64,000 bases of DNA from Campanula takesimana (lineage: Eukaryota > Streptophyta > Magnoliopsida > Asterales > Campanulaceae): NCBI GenBank assembly GCA_026119855.1, contig JAOWBW010001119.1:310001-374000 (forward strand), written 5' to 3'. Below, in pieces: positions 10,543 through 22,801 of the stretch. The translations under genes were made by a program, and so were the position numbers. A model generated the notes under the pieces. It ran no database searches and had not been told where the DNA came from. It was given only the letters and a program-made list of their open reading frames with translations. Within the stretch, counting starts at the first letter, position 1. Each line of letters opens with the position of its first letter.

Positions 10543-11743
10543 TCATTCCACTCGAACTCCGTATTCTTTCTCAGTAGTTTGAAGATGGGTCTCACATGTG
10601 GGTGTGAGTTGGTTTATGAAGCGGCTAATGTACTGCAACCGTCCCATGAAGGTTTTCACTTCTGTTTGGGTGCGGGTGGTCTCATTTCCACAATTGCCTT
10701 CACCTTTTGGGGTCGATTTCAATGCCACGTTCGTGACCATGTACCTAAAAACTTTACCACGGGAAACCCCAAAAGTGCACTTAGCCGGGTTGAGCCTCAT
10801 GGAGTGCTTTCTTAACCTGTCAAAGAATTTCCTTAGGTCAACCAAATGCTGTCCATCGGTACCTTTGGAGTGGATAATCATGTCATCTACATACACTCTA
10901 TTTCCTTATGGATCATGTCGTGGAAGAGTGCGGTTGCGGCCCTTTGGTAAGTAGCCCCAGTGTTCCTTAGTCCAAAAGGCATCACGGTGTAGCAAAAGGT
11001 CCCCCATGGGGTGGTGAAGGCAGTCTTTTCTTGGTCTTCTTCGGCCATTTTGATTTGATTGTATCCGGTGAAACCGTCCATGAAGGACTTGACCTCGAAG
11101 ATAGAGGTTGTGTCCACAAGCATGTCGATGTTTGGGAGAGGGAAGTCGTCCTTAGGCTTACTTTGTTGAGGTCCCTAAAGTCGACACAACATCGGACCTT
11201 TCCATTGGCCTTTGTCACTGTCACTATGTTGGAAAGCCATGAGGGATATTCTATCACCCTTATGAAGCCGACTCGGAGCAATTTCTCAATCTCTTCTTTG
11301 ACTTGCAAAGACCATTCCGTTTTGATTCGTCGAAGCTTTTGCTTAACCGGTTTCACTTCGGGATCCACGGGGATCTTGTGCTCCACAATTGAAGCATCTA
11401 ACCCTGGCATGTCCTTGTAAGACCAAGCGAAGACATCCACATATTCCTTGAGCAACTTAACCAAGTCTTTCCTCTCGTCCCCTTTGAAGTAGCTACCAAT
11501 CTGTGTCTCTTTTGGTTCATCCGCAGTCCCCAAATTCACCTTAGTCAAAACCTCTTCGGCAGCTTGGGCACGATTTTCCTCTCGGTCAATAACCTGCTTT
11601 GAGAGTTTTTTAATGTATTGTTTGTTTAGTGCGTCTGCATTATTAGGTGATTCATCATTAACCATTTTCAGATTATTAGTTAATTTATCATCTAATAAAT
11701 TGGCAATGAGGGGATACTCGGAAAGGTCTATCATTTCATTCAA
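10543..11743 (-). pseudogene. pol: Tat reverse transcriptase
   Basis: RT motifs are readable on the minus strand: KVRCCVDFRDLNK (about 11170-11210), DGFTGYNQIKMAEEDQEKTA (11020-11080), PWGTFCYTVMPFGL (about 10975-11010) and the catalytic YVDDMIIHSK (10865-10895). Upstream is the SWSYKDMPGLD conserved lead-in (about 11390-11440). The motifs lie in at least three frames, with frameshifts near 11150 and 10900. The enzyme copies element RNA into cDNA. Domain identity is certain and the copy is inactive. Confidence 0.9.
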
Positions 11744-12759
11744 TGCAAAGGGAATACAATATTGCTACAAGATCATAATCCTCGGGCGTGAGGCCCTCGG
11801 AGGAAACAGACTCAAACTCAAAGACAAGAGATTGAGGGGACTCGGTTACATTTGACCCTATAACTTTCGACTCTAAAGGGCGGGGAACCAATCCAAGTTT
11901 TGCGGTCATTTCTTCCTTACTGGCTACAGGTCCGGAGAAGGTCACCCAATTCTTCAGAGGCATATCATCTTGCCCAACCAAGGTGCGGGGGTCAAAAATC
12001 TCGGGGATCCGTCCTCTATTGCAGCAACCATTTCTTTCCCTAGATCAATCAAATCCGGCACAACCAACTCTTCTCCAAATAACCCTTGCATCACCACGCC
12101 ATTCCATTCGTCATCCATGACTTCCTCTTTGGCTTTCTTGGGAGCCCACTCCCCAAACTCGTACTTGCCATACCGACCCCAGACGGGTTTTCTTCCTTGC
12201 CGTTTCCTTCTACGGACCAAGCCTCAAATTGTTTCACTATCTCGGGCACCCCTTTGAAAAGTATTCATGTGTCACCGTGGTTTGGTGGGACGGGCATTTC
12301 GGGCGTATCCAAGAATGCCCTTCTCACAGGGGGTGGCGTCATCCCTCGGAACCTCATAAGGTCCTCTTGAAGCTTGTCCCAATTGGTTACCATTGGCTCC
12401 TTTTTCCTCGGGGCTTCGGTTTGGACTCCTCCTTTCACAAAGTAGCGGCTCATATCAAAGGTATGGGCGAAGGTTAGGAGTTTTATACGGGACTCCTTGA
12501 GCTCTGGCTCGGTTCTTCCTTCGGGCCATTTCCTTATCCATTTTGAGGTCTTGGGAGTTGGCTTATACCCCAAGCCGTGGAGTGTCTTTTTGCTCCTAAT
12601 CTCAACAATCTTGTGAGTCCCTTGGAGCTTCTTCCCAAGACCAAGTCCAGGAGGTAGTGCATCAAACGCATCATTTTCATTAAGGGGGAATTTTATCCTT
12701 GGTGAGTGTGAGGTCCACACAACAAACATGGGTCTCGGAAGGTATTTTCGTGAAGCCGG
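11744..12759 (-). pseudogene. Linker between protease and RT of Tat polyprotein
   Basis: Three overlapping open frames (12265-12729, 11954-12220 and 11736-11981) together give a continuous but frame-shifted polyprotein with Pro/Glu-rich composition and KTLHGLGYKP- and DEWNGVVMQGLF-like segments. Such a long variable linker between PR and RT is usual in Tat polyproteins. I see no separate enzymatic domain. Confidence 0.5.
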
Positions 12760-13599
12760 TCAAGACCATACCGTTCTCCTCGTGCTTAATTTCCAGCACA
12801 GGAATCCGTTGGTGTTGGTTCCTTCCATGGTGACACTGTCCCCATAAATGATCGTTAGGTTGCCTCCTTGCATATATTTCACGCACTGATGAAGGGTGGA
12901 AGCTACTCCATTGACTTTATGGAGCCAAGGACGGCCTAACAAAGCGGTGAAGGAGATGGGGATATCAAGCACTTGGAAATCAATTGGCATCCTTTGCTTC
13001 CCAAACCATAGGTTCAAAGTGACCATCCTTAGGACTGATCGGGCTGTAGAGTCATAAGCTTTAATGGTAATTGTGGAGGGCCTTAGATCGGCGGCTTTAA
13101 GACCGAGGAGGTCCATCATCTTGGCAGGCAGGACATTCATGGCAGAACCATTATCAACCAAGACCCGAGGAAGGCGGCGCTCGTCCAATTGTACCGTAAT
13201 GTAGAGGGCTTCGTTGTGGTTAGCCCCAAATTTAGGCAAATCCAGATCGGTGAAGGTGATGATGTTTCCATACTGAACACTTCCAATCATTTGCACGGCC
13301 TCCTCGGGGGTAGCCGTGGTAGGCACCATGGTTTGAGCCAGGCATTCCTCCAACTTGAGCTTATGCGGGTAAGACGACGTAAGGAGGGACCAAAGGGATA
13401 TGTTGGCTTGGGTCCTTTTTAGTTGAGTAAGGACGGGGTCTTCCTTTTCGAGATCCATGTCTCCTGCCTCTTTGGCAAAAGAGGGTGGTAAGCGGTGTTC
13501 CTGTGGTGGAGGTTTCTTTGGGTTCTCCGTGTGTACTTTCCCGGAGCGGGTCAACACACTTACTTCTGCAGAGCCATAAACTTTCCCCAATTCTTCCAC
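12760..13599 (-). CDS. pol: Tat aspartic protease region (uninterrupted 279-codon frame)
   Basis: The active-site loop is RVLVDNGSAMNVLPAKM around residue 145, with DNG in place of the commoner DSG/DTG; Tat proteases often vary here. The flap and C-terminal motif TALLGRPWLHKVNGVAST follows near residue 215. The protease would cut the Gag-Pol polyprotein. This is the longest unbroken Tat segment, but it is flanked by frameshifts on both sides, so no full polyprotein can be made. The first ATG of the frame may not be a real start because the region is normally internal to a polyprotein. Confidence 0.75.
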   Translation of the reverse strand: MEELGKVYGSAEVSVLTRSGKVHTENPKKPPPQEHRLPPSFAKEAGDMDLEKEDPVLTQLKRTQANISLWSLLTSSYPHKLKLEECLAQTMVPTTATPEEAVQMIGSVQYGNIITFTDLDLPKFGANHNEALYITVQLDERRLPRVLVDNGSAMNVLPAKMMDLLGLKAADLRPSTITIKAYDSTARSVLRMVTLNLWFGKQRMPIDFQVLDIPISFTALLGRPWLHKVNGVASTLHQCVKYMQGGNLTIIYGDSVTMEGTNTNGFLCWKLSTRRTVWS

Positions 13600-13659
13600 G
13601 GGTGTTTGGCAGATCTTTGGTGGAGTAAGACCATGCTTCCTTTCTTAACTCATTTACTG

Positions 13660-16202
13660 TGATCATCCCCTTGAGGCATAGGCAGACTCACGGATTTCTT
13701 GAGGGAAACAGGGCGGGTGTCTTGTTCTTCCCAGACTCCTACGGTCTCTGGAGTTTTTCCAAGTCAACATGCAACAGAAGTGGTCTGGAAACATCGACCC
13801 ATCACCGTCAAACTGAGGTGGTGGTGAAAGTGGTGGCAAGGATAAGAAGTCATCTAAAGTCGGAAAGTCTTCCTCTTTTCTTGGGGATGGGATACGGGGA
13901 GGCACATAGGAAGATACCTCATCATCATCACTTTCACAGAGAATCCGGAGCTCTTCGCGAGACATGGAGCAAATTGCCCCTCTCATTTGGGCGAGGTGCC
14001 TTCATAATTGGAGATCCCCGGGCTTCTTGCCACTTCGGACACATTCCCCTCATTGTGGCGACATACCCTTCTAACCAATCTTTTGCCAGTTGACGAGCTA
14101 CACGGTTCTGTGACATGGAAATGATCGTTGTGAGGAGGACAACACTCATTTGAACCGTGGCTTTGGCCTTCCACCTCGTTCTTAATAGCCTTTTTCATTT
14201 CCTCCATGCATTCTTCGTACGTTAGATTGTGCTCAGTGAGCTTAATCACAATCAACTTGTTGGCATTCCGGTGTAGGACTCTTGCACTCAATACGTTGGC
14301 CACCATACAATCCGGGGGGCATTTCATCTTTCCCTCTTGTACACATGCCCACAGGATGTCCTTCCATCTTTCCCTGATTTCCATCAGCGGGGTGTTAAAT
14401 TCCAAGAAGGTTACCGGTGCTGGTTCTCCAAGCTCGATCATGTTCACACTGTCTTGCCCGAACTCAATCAAGTTGATGGCGCTGTTATCGGGGAAGGGGT
14501 TGTTGACTACATTTGGACCACGAGGGTGCTCAAGCTTCCCTTGTCAATCAGGTCAAGGATGATGCGTTTTACTACGGAGCATTCATCGGTGTTGTGTCCG
14601 TGATAATTGTGAAAGGCACATCTCTTACTCTTGTCGAGGTATTTCTCAGGATTCTTGGGTTGGTAGTTAACTAAAGGCTTTGCAAGGCCTTGCTTGACTA
14701 GCCCTTCAAATACCTTGCTTATAGGCATCCCAAAATCTTCAAACCTCACATATGGACGTCTCTCCGAGTTTTCGGCCCTTTGTGGGGCTTGCCTCGGGTT
14801 TCCCCTTGGATGTTGTTGACTATCCCTGAGGTTTCTTTCCATTGCTCGTGGTTGGAGGGCGGTATCTGTAGGAGCTACCACTACCTTGGGCGGAGGATTG
14901 CTCGCTGAGAGCCTTCTCGAACTTGGACCCAGCGGTTACCATAGCCCGGAGATTAGGGTAGAAGTGGTGACTGATCAAAGCTCGCAATTGAGGTTTCAGA
15001 CATGACTGAAAAATATCTAGTTGCTCATCCTCAGTAGGCGGATTGGAAATTTCTCCAAGTTTGTAATTCCACCTCTAGGAGAATTCACTAATCGGTTCAT
15101 CGTTCCTTTGCAAGGTGTTTTGCAAGTCAGTGCGATTGGTTTCCCACTCCAAGTTAGACCGGTATTTGGTGAGGAATGCTTCTTTGATCCGGTCCCATGT
15201 GATCCGAGACTCGTCCTTTAGGTTAAAGAACCATTTGAGTGCATTTCCTCTCAAAGACAGTTGGAAGTGATCGGCCATTTGTTGCACGGTACAACCCTTC
15301 GCCCTCATTGCTAAGGTGTAGGCATTGAGATGAGTCTGGGGGCAAGCAGTTCCATCAAACTTATCAATCTCCGGCATTTTGAATCTGTGAGGAAGGGAAC
15401 AATTTTATCGGGATCGGTGATTCCCAAGGCGGACTTCTTCTCGTTCATCCCCTCAAACCTTTCTTCCATTTGTTTCAACTTTTCTACCAACCATCCCATT
15501 TGAGGGTCCATGTGCGGGCTAGAGTTAATGGATCCCATGGTTTGGGTTGTCACCGGCATTATGGTCGGAGGCACGGTGGTGGATGGTATTACCGGGGAAG
15601 GCTTTGAGGTGTTGCATGGGTGTAGGCGTACCCATATCCCTGATTACCTGCTGGGATGTACAGTGGAGTGGCTTCAGAGGTTTGTGCCGCTTGGGTGGTG
15701 AATGGGTATGGCACCCCTTGGGATGTGTTGGCAAAGCTGGAGGTGGTAACCCGGCGGTGGCCGGAGCTAAGGGTGCTCGCTCGTTGGGATTGGACCATAT
15801 GGGTGAATCCGGGCGGATATGTGGGGAAACCTCCCGGTGGGATAAAAGGAACCTGGGTGGTGGGCACACTTTGGTGAATGGTGGTTTGGAATGCGGGACG
15901 TGAGGTCGCCACATTAGGGTAAGTTTGGGGAGGAGGAACTCGGTTATAGCCTTGGGTTGCACATTTTCAACCTCCTCTTCATCAGTGATTTTCACAAAAC
16001 CTCCATCATTCTCAAATACGACGGCTACACCTCTCTGTCTCATGGCTTCCACAACCCTATTCTGCATATCTTCCTGATGTTTTTTGACACTTTCTTCCCT
16101 GGTCCTGGCGGCCTCTAGAGCTCGTACCAACTCTTCCCTGGTGAGCCCATTAGGATTAACTGCGTTGTCACCCCCACTACTACTTCCTGCCGGACTAGTC
16201 AT
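13660..16202 (-). pseudogene. gag: Tat gag
   Basis: Gag begins at ATG 16202 (MTSPAGSSSGGDN). A Retrotrans_gag domain is readable at 15075-15377 (MPEIDKFDG, LRGNALKWFFNL, AFLTKYRSNLEWETN). A CCHC-like motif CAFHNYHGHNTDEC lies near 14590-14630, and a third charged region at 13983-14471. The Pro/Gln/Thr-rich stretch between the N-terminus and the gag domain (15590-15910) is in another frame. At least four frame changes break the protein. It would form the particle that packages element RNA. Confidence 0.8.
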
Positions 16203-16439
16203 TCGGAGAAGTCTGAGTGAAGCTACTGATGAACTGTCAGACTCGGCACTAACCAGACGACGACCCGGAACTCTGACCCACTTCTTACGAGCTGCGGAGG
16301 AGAGGGAGGTTCATTTTAGACTCGGGTATCATTTGGGCTAGTGTTTGGGAAGAGGCTTAGGCTCATGCAACATGAAAACTTATTGTCCTTATTTATTTTT
16401 TGTTCCTGTTTACTTAAAAACGTATTTTATTCCTAATTG
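16203..16439 (-). other. Tat 5' untranslated leader, cut by assembly gap
   Basis: This is the 237 bp upstream of the gag ATG. No PBS or LTR end is recognisable before the gap; no other feature is seen. Confidence 0.4.
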
Positions 16440-16539
16440 NNNNNNNNNNNNNNNNNNNNNNNNNNNNNNNNNNNNNNNNNNNNNNNNNNNNNNNNNNNNN
16501 NNNNNNNNNNNNNNNNNNNNNNNNNNNNNNNNNNNNNNN
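16440..16539. other. Assembly gap (100 N)
   Basis: Exactly 100 undetermined bases, the usual placeholder for a gap of unknown size. It separates the Tat element from a truncated copia A element, so the true junction and the Tat 5' LTR are missing. Apparent ORFs running into the Ns are artefacts. Confidence 1.
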
Positions 16540-17979
16540 TAGTCATTTTTCCAAGAAGACACGACTCACAAGTATCATATGACTCTAAGTCACATGAACC
16601 CAAAAGTCCGTCCCCATGGAGTTTTGAGATACGCTTCTCATTAATAATGACCAAGACGGCAATGCCACAAATAAGTTGATTTACATCATTAGGTTTAGAT
16701 TTCTTATTTACATGATAGACATTATTTTCATTCTTGACATCTAAGATATAAAGGCCATTAAATGAATTAGCAATACCATAAAGCACATCATTTAAATAAA
16801 TAGAAAATTTCTTATTCTCAATAAGAAACTTAAAACCTTCATTATCCAAACAAGAAATTGAAATAATATTTCTGCTTAAATCCGGAACATAATAACAATT
16901 GTTCAAAACAAGAATTAATCCGGAAGGTAAAGTGACTTCATAAGTCCTACGGCTAATGCAGCAACTCTTGCTCCATTTCCCACGCGTAGATCTACTTCAC
17001 TTTCTTTAAGCAGTCTCCTATTCTTTAGTCCCTGCACATTTAGACAAATGTGAGAACCACATCCGGTATCCAATACCCAAGAATCAGTGGTAGAAAGGAG
17101 AATATCTATCATATAGATACCTGAAGTCGATGCAGCCTTTCTGCTCTTCTTCTTCTTTTGCTCTTCCAAGAAAGCCTTGCAATTACGTTTCCAATGACCA
17201 ATTTCTTGACAATGGAAACAAATTGCATCCTTTTGTGTATCGGGTTTTGCCTCAGAAGCCTTGGCAACCTTTGCCTTGCTTATCTTGGGTTTGACAATTT
17301 TTGCCTTACCCTTGCCTTTGGCACCAGGCTTCTTCCCATCATGAACCAAGAGCACGGGAGAACCTTTCTCCACAATTTTCATCTCTGCAGTTTTGAGCAT
17401 CCCATGCAACTCAGAGAGATTCTTATCCATTCCATGCATGTTATAATTCATTACAAACTGATTATAACTTTTAGGCAATGAATTAAGAATGAGATCCGTG
17501 GCTAGCTCCAATGGGATTGGATAGCCAAGTTTCTCAAGGTGCTCTACATAACCTTTCATTTTAAGAAAGTGAGGACTCACTTGTTGCCCTTCATTCATTT
17601 TACAAGTAGTGAATGCAACAATGGTCTTGTACCTCTCTTGCCTAGCTTGCTCTTGAAACATGGTTCTCAACTCCACGCCTATCTCATAGGCTTCCAAATG
17701 TTCCAAACTTTGTTGGAGTTTTGAACACATAGCAGCAAGCATGAGACAACTTACATCTCTAGAATCATTACGATGTTTCTTGTAATTGTCTCTTTATACC
17801 CTAGGAGCAGTAGGCGGTGGTTCAGCAGGGAGAGGCCCATCGAGAATGTACAACTTGTCTTCTTGCCTAAGAACAATTCTTATGCTACGGATCCAATCCA
17901 TAAAGTTGGTACCATTCTCTTCGAGCTTATCCTTCTCAAGGATCGATCGCAACGACATTGATTGAGTGTTATTAGTCAT
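16540..17979 (-). pseudogene. gag: Copia A gag-protease-pre-integrase, broken
   Basis: The start MTNNTQSMSLRSILEKDKL at 17979 matches the intact frame at 26120. Breaks compared with that copy: an in-frame TAA near 17794 after residue 61, a base loss near 16945 after the protease domain (DTGCGSHICL, about 17050), and paired small indels near 16640-16680 that scramble the pre-integrase start. The zinc knuckle CFHCQEIGHWKRNC is intact near 17185-17225. The frame is lost in the N gap. Confidence 0.9.
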
Positions 17980-19055
17980 TATCTACAAATATGCAAAAAT
18001 TTCCAAAATTTAATAAGTACCGATTTTCATTAAAGAGATAAATAGTGTATTTTTCAAACAAAATACTCCCACTAAATTATATAACCTTCTTATACATCCA
18101 ATGTATAATATATTTTAATTGGGTTGAGATCCCGCTTTAATCTAATTTTGAGTACGCTTTGGCGCACCGCTCAAAATTAAATCAATTAGGTAGACAACTC
18201 TTGTCAATCATATCTCATATGACTCTCAGTTCTTTTCATGAGATTCTTTAAGAAATCCAATTTCAAAAAGCATGTTAAATCTCATCTTTGCCTCAAGCCC
18301 AAAACTGTTTTGACGCTTAATTAAGTCCAACCATTTTAAACGCATAGGAAACTCTTATTCACTCATCTTGCTCAAACATGAATAAAATCATGCACCTCGC
18401 TTTGGCGAGCCCACATAAAATTACTCATGTATAAACAAGTGTTTTAATCATGGCATGGCAAAAGGACTTAAAACTTTCTTTGAAGGTTCATCACATATAG
18501 CATATAACACATTTATGAGCACATAATATAAACATGTTACACATCAAGTTTAGCCACTAAATTAATCTCCATTAATTTAAGCATAATATTTATGTGTCAT
18601 TAGTTTCTCTATAATTATGAGGATGAGACTATTTGAACTTTGGTTATCATCTCCAAATCAAGACAACAAGAAGTGCGACCGAAACTAAGCCATATGGCAT
18701 CCACAATTCCGCACTAATTCAAGAAACCAAGAAAGTAGTCCATGTGGCCGAAACTAAGCAATAGATGGTCTCGATGAACGTAGGCCAATTGCATTCACAA
18801 TTCCACATGGATCTCCAATCTTTGAATCAAGAACATTGTTTCTTAATTTTAGCAATTATGAACTCTTCATAATTCTAACTTCGTTTTATCTTTGAAACTT
18901 CGATTGCGATCAAGTTTGGGAAACACAATCTCGATGAACGTAGATTAGCCATCCAAACCTTGAACCAATCTTAGACTCACAAGACTAAAACAAATAGGAA
19001 ATTTAAACCCAAGATCCACACCCAAGACCCAAGCCCTACCCGCGCCAAACCCTAG

Positions 19056-19089
19056 GTCCGGCCGGGTCAAGGTATGGGTCCGGTCGGAC
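19056..19089. promoter_or_regulatory. Paired CGNNCG palindromes in copia A leader (type GTCCGGYCGGRY)
   Basis: Two 12-mers, GTCCGGCCGGGT (19056-19067) and GTCCGGTCGGAC (19078-19089), start 22 bp apart with a 10-bp linker. They sit in the same conserved slot of the leader that holds GTGCGACCGCAC-type pairs in the near-complete copy (24876-24949). Confidence 0.5.
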
Positions 19090-19460
19090 CCTTCTGAAAA
19101 TCAAAATTTTAAAGTTCCAAAATTTGTCTCAAAATTGTTTTTCCCGATTCAATAAGGATTTGGTGTTCTTGGTGATCCAATCACCATGATCAACAAAACC
19201 TTGAATAAACAATTTATTCTTGAATCCCTAGAATATCAAAACTTTGATCCAATCAAAAATTGATAATCCAAACAATTTTAAATCCACCATAATTTTTATT
19301 GCGATTGAATAGTGCGATTAAAGTTTCTAAAACAATAAACCACATAAAATCACAAAACACATAAACATCATATAATCCAATATTCATATCATGCTTGGCA
19401 CATAAACAATTTATATACACACAACATGATCCAAGTATTGAATTAATCAACATGAACGTT

Positions 19461-19472
19461 GCTCTGATACCA
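19461..19472 (-). other. PBS (initiator Met tRNA) of truncated copia A
   Basis: The minus strand reads TGGTATCAGAGC, one base from the LTR end, with the same geometry as the near-complete A element. Confidence 0.9.
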
Positions 19473-19737
19473 CTGTTGGGTTTCGTTGTCATTTAATGTA
19501 TTTCATAAATACTCCCACTAAATTATACACCTTCAAATACAACAATTGTATAATATAATTTAAGTGGGCTAAGATCCATATTTCACCCAACTTTGAGTCG
19601 GCTAGGGCACGACTTCTCAAAATCAAGTTATTTAGGTAGATAACTCCTTATCAATCACATCATATGTGACTCTTAGATCTTTTATGAGATTGTTAGACAT
19701 CTTATGTCAAACATGTTTTAATCTCATCTGTGCCTTA

Positions 19738-21276
19738 TGTTGGATTTCGATCTAACATTCGCAGCGGAAATTAGCAATTAAAATTTTAATGAAACCCAAA
19801 GCCATGGATCCGTTCATATGATTAAATCAAATACAACAAGATGAATAGAGGAATAACTAACCCTTGATGACTATCAAATTTTTCTCTTGGTCTTTGGTGG
19901 AGATTTTGAAACTTGATCAAGAACGCGAACCTTGAAGATGATGAGCTTCACCCTCTAGCGGTATCCACACCACGAACGAATATCAAGCATCTTCTTGATC
20001 TTGGTTGCTAGACCAAATTGTGAAACACACTTTCACAATTGCAAGAACTATATGGAATTATGAATATTCTTGTTCTTCACCTTTTGGATCTTAGAACAAG
20101 AAAAATAACCTCTCAAAACCTTATGGAGGCACTCACAATAATATGTCTAATGGCTGGTGAAAAGATTCTTTTATAGGACCTAGTCATTAACTCTTAATGA
20201 CCTAGGATTCCTAAATCCCGTCACCTTAATTAAGGCAAGTCCTTATTCTGCCAGGAATTCTGGCACGGTCGTGCCCCTTTATTTGACACGGTCGTGCCAA
20301 ATGGGTCGAACCTGCCAGACCTTCCCCGAATATTGGCACGGTCGTGCCCCTATGTTTGGCACGGTCGTGCCAAACGGACCGAGCCTTTTGCCTTGGTTTG
20401 GATTTATGGCACGGCCGTGCCATTTTAAGGCGCACGACCGTGCCAGAGCCAAAACCTGACATTTTTCCATAATTCCAATTTAGTCCTTTATGATTCGTTC
20501 TATTTGTGTGTGACCCTCTAGGATTACACTAAGTTGGCAATGGGCTCAAACATGAACTCATAAGATATGACTAGGTTCTAGCAAACCGTCATACCTACCC
20601 AAATAGTGTAACTAGATACAAGTTCGCATTCCTTTAGAATATGTCACAATCCCTTTATCCACGATGTCATTGAACACAAGTCATGGTCAAACAGTCAACT
20701 TGTTTTGTTCAATACTTTCTCGATTCCGAATATGTTGATAATTCAAATGCTATTGATCCAATCAATCCATTTGAGTCCGGCCGAACATTTCATCAACATC
20801 ATTCCTTCGAGGGGCCCAAGCTTGACATCTCTCCGTGGAGGGACAAATCCATTTAGCTTATTATTCTTCCCAACGGGAATCCGATTATGCCAATCATACC
20901 CTTTATAACTACCGTGTTAAGGTAGCGTTTGAATATGTCAAACACAATGTTCATCAAGTGGAAGACTATAATAACTTCATGTCTAAGGATTCAAATGACA
21001 TAACTAATATGAGATATATGTACGACATAGACCATGACATAAATCTCATGCAGCGGGTCAAGTCCAGTACCTTGTTCCAAACAAGTACCCATAAATCTAA
21101 CATGATCATCCCATGATCATTTAGCCTTTATACTAGTGCTTAACAAGCACTAGGGACGGGGATTATTATAAGTAAACATGAACAACAATAATAATCAAAG
21201 CATCTCTTTATTGATATGAAATAAATGATAACAATTACAACGTTTATTAAACGTGCCTAGGGCACCACTACCAACA
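19738..21276 (-). repeat. Solo LTR of copia A
   Basis: It begins TGTTGGATTTCGATC and ends GCACCACTACCAACA, the reverse of the copia A LTR (23082-24577), with no internal element. The uninterrupted site exists at 37431-37440 (CCTTA followed by GGCCC). The left flank is CCTTA, but the right flank keeps only A before GGCCC, so the expected 5-bp duplication is incomplete. Solo LTRs normally arise by recombination between the two LTRs of one element. Confidence 0.85.
20263..20443. promoter_or_regulatory. Three CGNNCG palindrome pairs in solo LTR (type GCACGGTCGTGC)
   Basis: Six 12-mers start at 20263, 20286, 20336, 20359, 20409 and 20432. Within pairs the starts are 23 bp apart, and pairs recur every 73 bp. 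The 20408-20421 site is a perfect palindrome, GGCACGGCCGTGCC. The cassette begins about 833 bp from the LTR's TG end, the same place as the different GGGCGACCGCAC cassette in the near-complete element's LTR (836 bp). Confidence 0.55.
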
Positions 21277-21914
21277 AGGCCCAAAACTGTTTTGATAGCC
21301 CAATTAAGTCAAACCATTTTAAATGTATAGGAAATTCTGATTCCTCATCTTGCTCATAAATGAATAGAATTAATGCACCTACGCTAGGGCGTAACCCACA
21401 TAAAACTACCCACGTACTCACAAGTGTTTTAATTATGGATTGGCACAAGACTTAAATTTTTAAGAAGGTTTATTACATAGAGATATGCATCATATATTTA
21501 ATTATGTCAAACATAATATAATATAGTCTTTGCATAACTGATGTTAACTAATCCAATTAATTAACAGAAGAAAAATCTTGTGATTTAATTATGAAGCAAC
21601 ATAATGGGGACGGAATCTAAATTATCTGTAAACATTTTACAGATTGGATATTTCATTCGCATTCCCAGAAACAAGGCGTGAGCCTGCCATTGGTCCATGC
21701 AATGAATTAATCCAAATTTAGTTTCCTTCTCTTGCAAATAATTTGCACTTTGTATAGGGATAAATTCTGAAACTTTGAGATTACACTAACCTTAAACTCC
21801 TTTAAGATTATGATCTCAGTAACTGTCTGGACTTATGAACTGAAATCTGTTTCAGGAAACACGGTTTCCAAAACCTGCCGTCAGAAACAGATCAGAATCA
21901 GTAATGCCAAAACC

Positions 21915-21960
21915 ATCCGTACGGATGTTTCTGGAAGCATCCAGATTTATCCGTACAGCT
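21915..21960. promoter_or_regulatory. Paired CGTACG motifs in copia B leader, unit 1
   Basis: ATCCGTACGGAT (21915-21926) and ATCCGTACAGCT (21949-21960) start 34 bp apart. The second has lost one CpG. Unit 2 has the same pair at 38072 and 38106. Confidence 0.4.
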
Positions 21961-22289
21961 CTTTCATACAGGTCACAGAAACATGAATTTACAGATTACG
22001 AATTTAATTAGATCTAATCAATATCATGAATAAACAATTTATTATATATATAAATTAGATCTAAATTATCAATACACATAATCCAATTATTATCGATAAT
22101 CCCAACATGCAATTATTCATATAGATCAAATCAATATAATAATCACATAATCCCCATGTCATACTCATAAACCTTTATATCTCATATATAAAACTCAAAT
22201 CACGTATTCATCATATTATCATGTAGATATCATATAATCTAATTAAACAATTTCAACATGATATACTAAAATAATCAACAACGAACGGG

Positions 22290-22301
22290 GCTCTGATACC
22301 A
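22290..22301 (-). other. PBS of copia B, unit 1
   Basis: The minus strand reads TGGTATCAGAGC, next to the LTR end (CCCAACTG). Confidence 0.9.
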
Positions 22302-22801
22302 CAGTTGGGTTTTGATGCATCATGCGCAGCGGAATAAACAGATAAAATCAAACACCCAAGAGCCCGGATCCGTGCATGTTGATTAAATTAAATACAAGAT
22401 GAAAGAAACATACCATTGAAGATCGAATCCATGAACACGGACTTTGAGGTGCTAAAGGAAACACCCTCTATCGGTATCCACACGTCGAACGGACTCAAGA
22501 ACGCTTCTTGATTTGACTGCTAGATCCTTAAGCTTGAAAAAAAATGATTGAAGAACCATTCTTCAATCTCCCTTTGATTATTATGGTTTGATGATGAACA
22601 AAATCAAACCCTAATAACCTAAGTATAATATGTGTTTTTCTCTCTCTAAGAAACTCTTGTTGATTTCCAAAATCAATGCCTAAGACTTAGTTTCCGGCTG
22701 AAGAGAACACAGAATATAAACTGGGAGAAACCTAATTCCATTAGGTTAAAGGATTCCTTCGCCAGAAAGAAATCTGACAAAAACTCGTCAGCGGACAAAC
22801 T

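Larger units (their letters stand above)
3140..16439 (-). mobile_element. Ty3/gypsy retrotransposon, Tat lineage, decayed, 5' LTR missing
   Basis: Minus-strand order is gag, protease, RT, RNase H, a second archaeal-type RNase H, integrase, an antisense ORF, tandem repeats, then the 3' LTR. The double RNase H, the antisense ORF between pol and the 3' LTR, and tandem repeats in the 3' UTR are known traits of Tat elements (Ogre, Retand and Grande groups). Almost every domain is broken by frameshifts. At least 13.3 kb are present. The 5' LTR and PBS are not seen; the sequence enters the N gap 237 bp upstream of the gag start. Confidence 0.85.
16540..19485 (-). mobile_element. Copia family A, truncated copy (leader, gag, protease)
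   Basis: This is nearly identical, in reverse, to 24579-27560 of the near-complete element at 23082-31576. It includes the PBS at 19461-19472, a leader of about 1.5 kb and gag to pre-integrase. At the left it is cut by the assembly gap. At the right only 12 bp of LTR remain (19474-19485) before copia B leader sequence begins at about 19488. Confidence 0.9.
19488..22289 (-). mobile_element. Copia B leader (5' UTR), interrupted by solo LTR
   Basis: This non-coding leader between PBS and gag matches 37192-38449, apart from the solo LTR at 19738-21276. It shares short blocks with the copia A leader (for example ACTCCCACTAAATTATA), so A and B are related families. It carries a CGTACG pair at 21915-21960. 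Confidence 0.8.

Noticed and set aside
20226..20470. Overlapping ORFs on both strands
   Set aside because: Produced by the palindromic GCACGGTCGTGC cassettes in the solo LTR.
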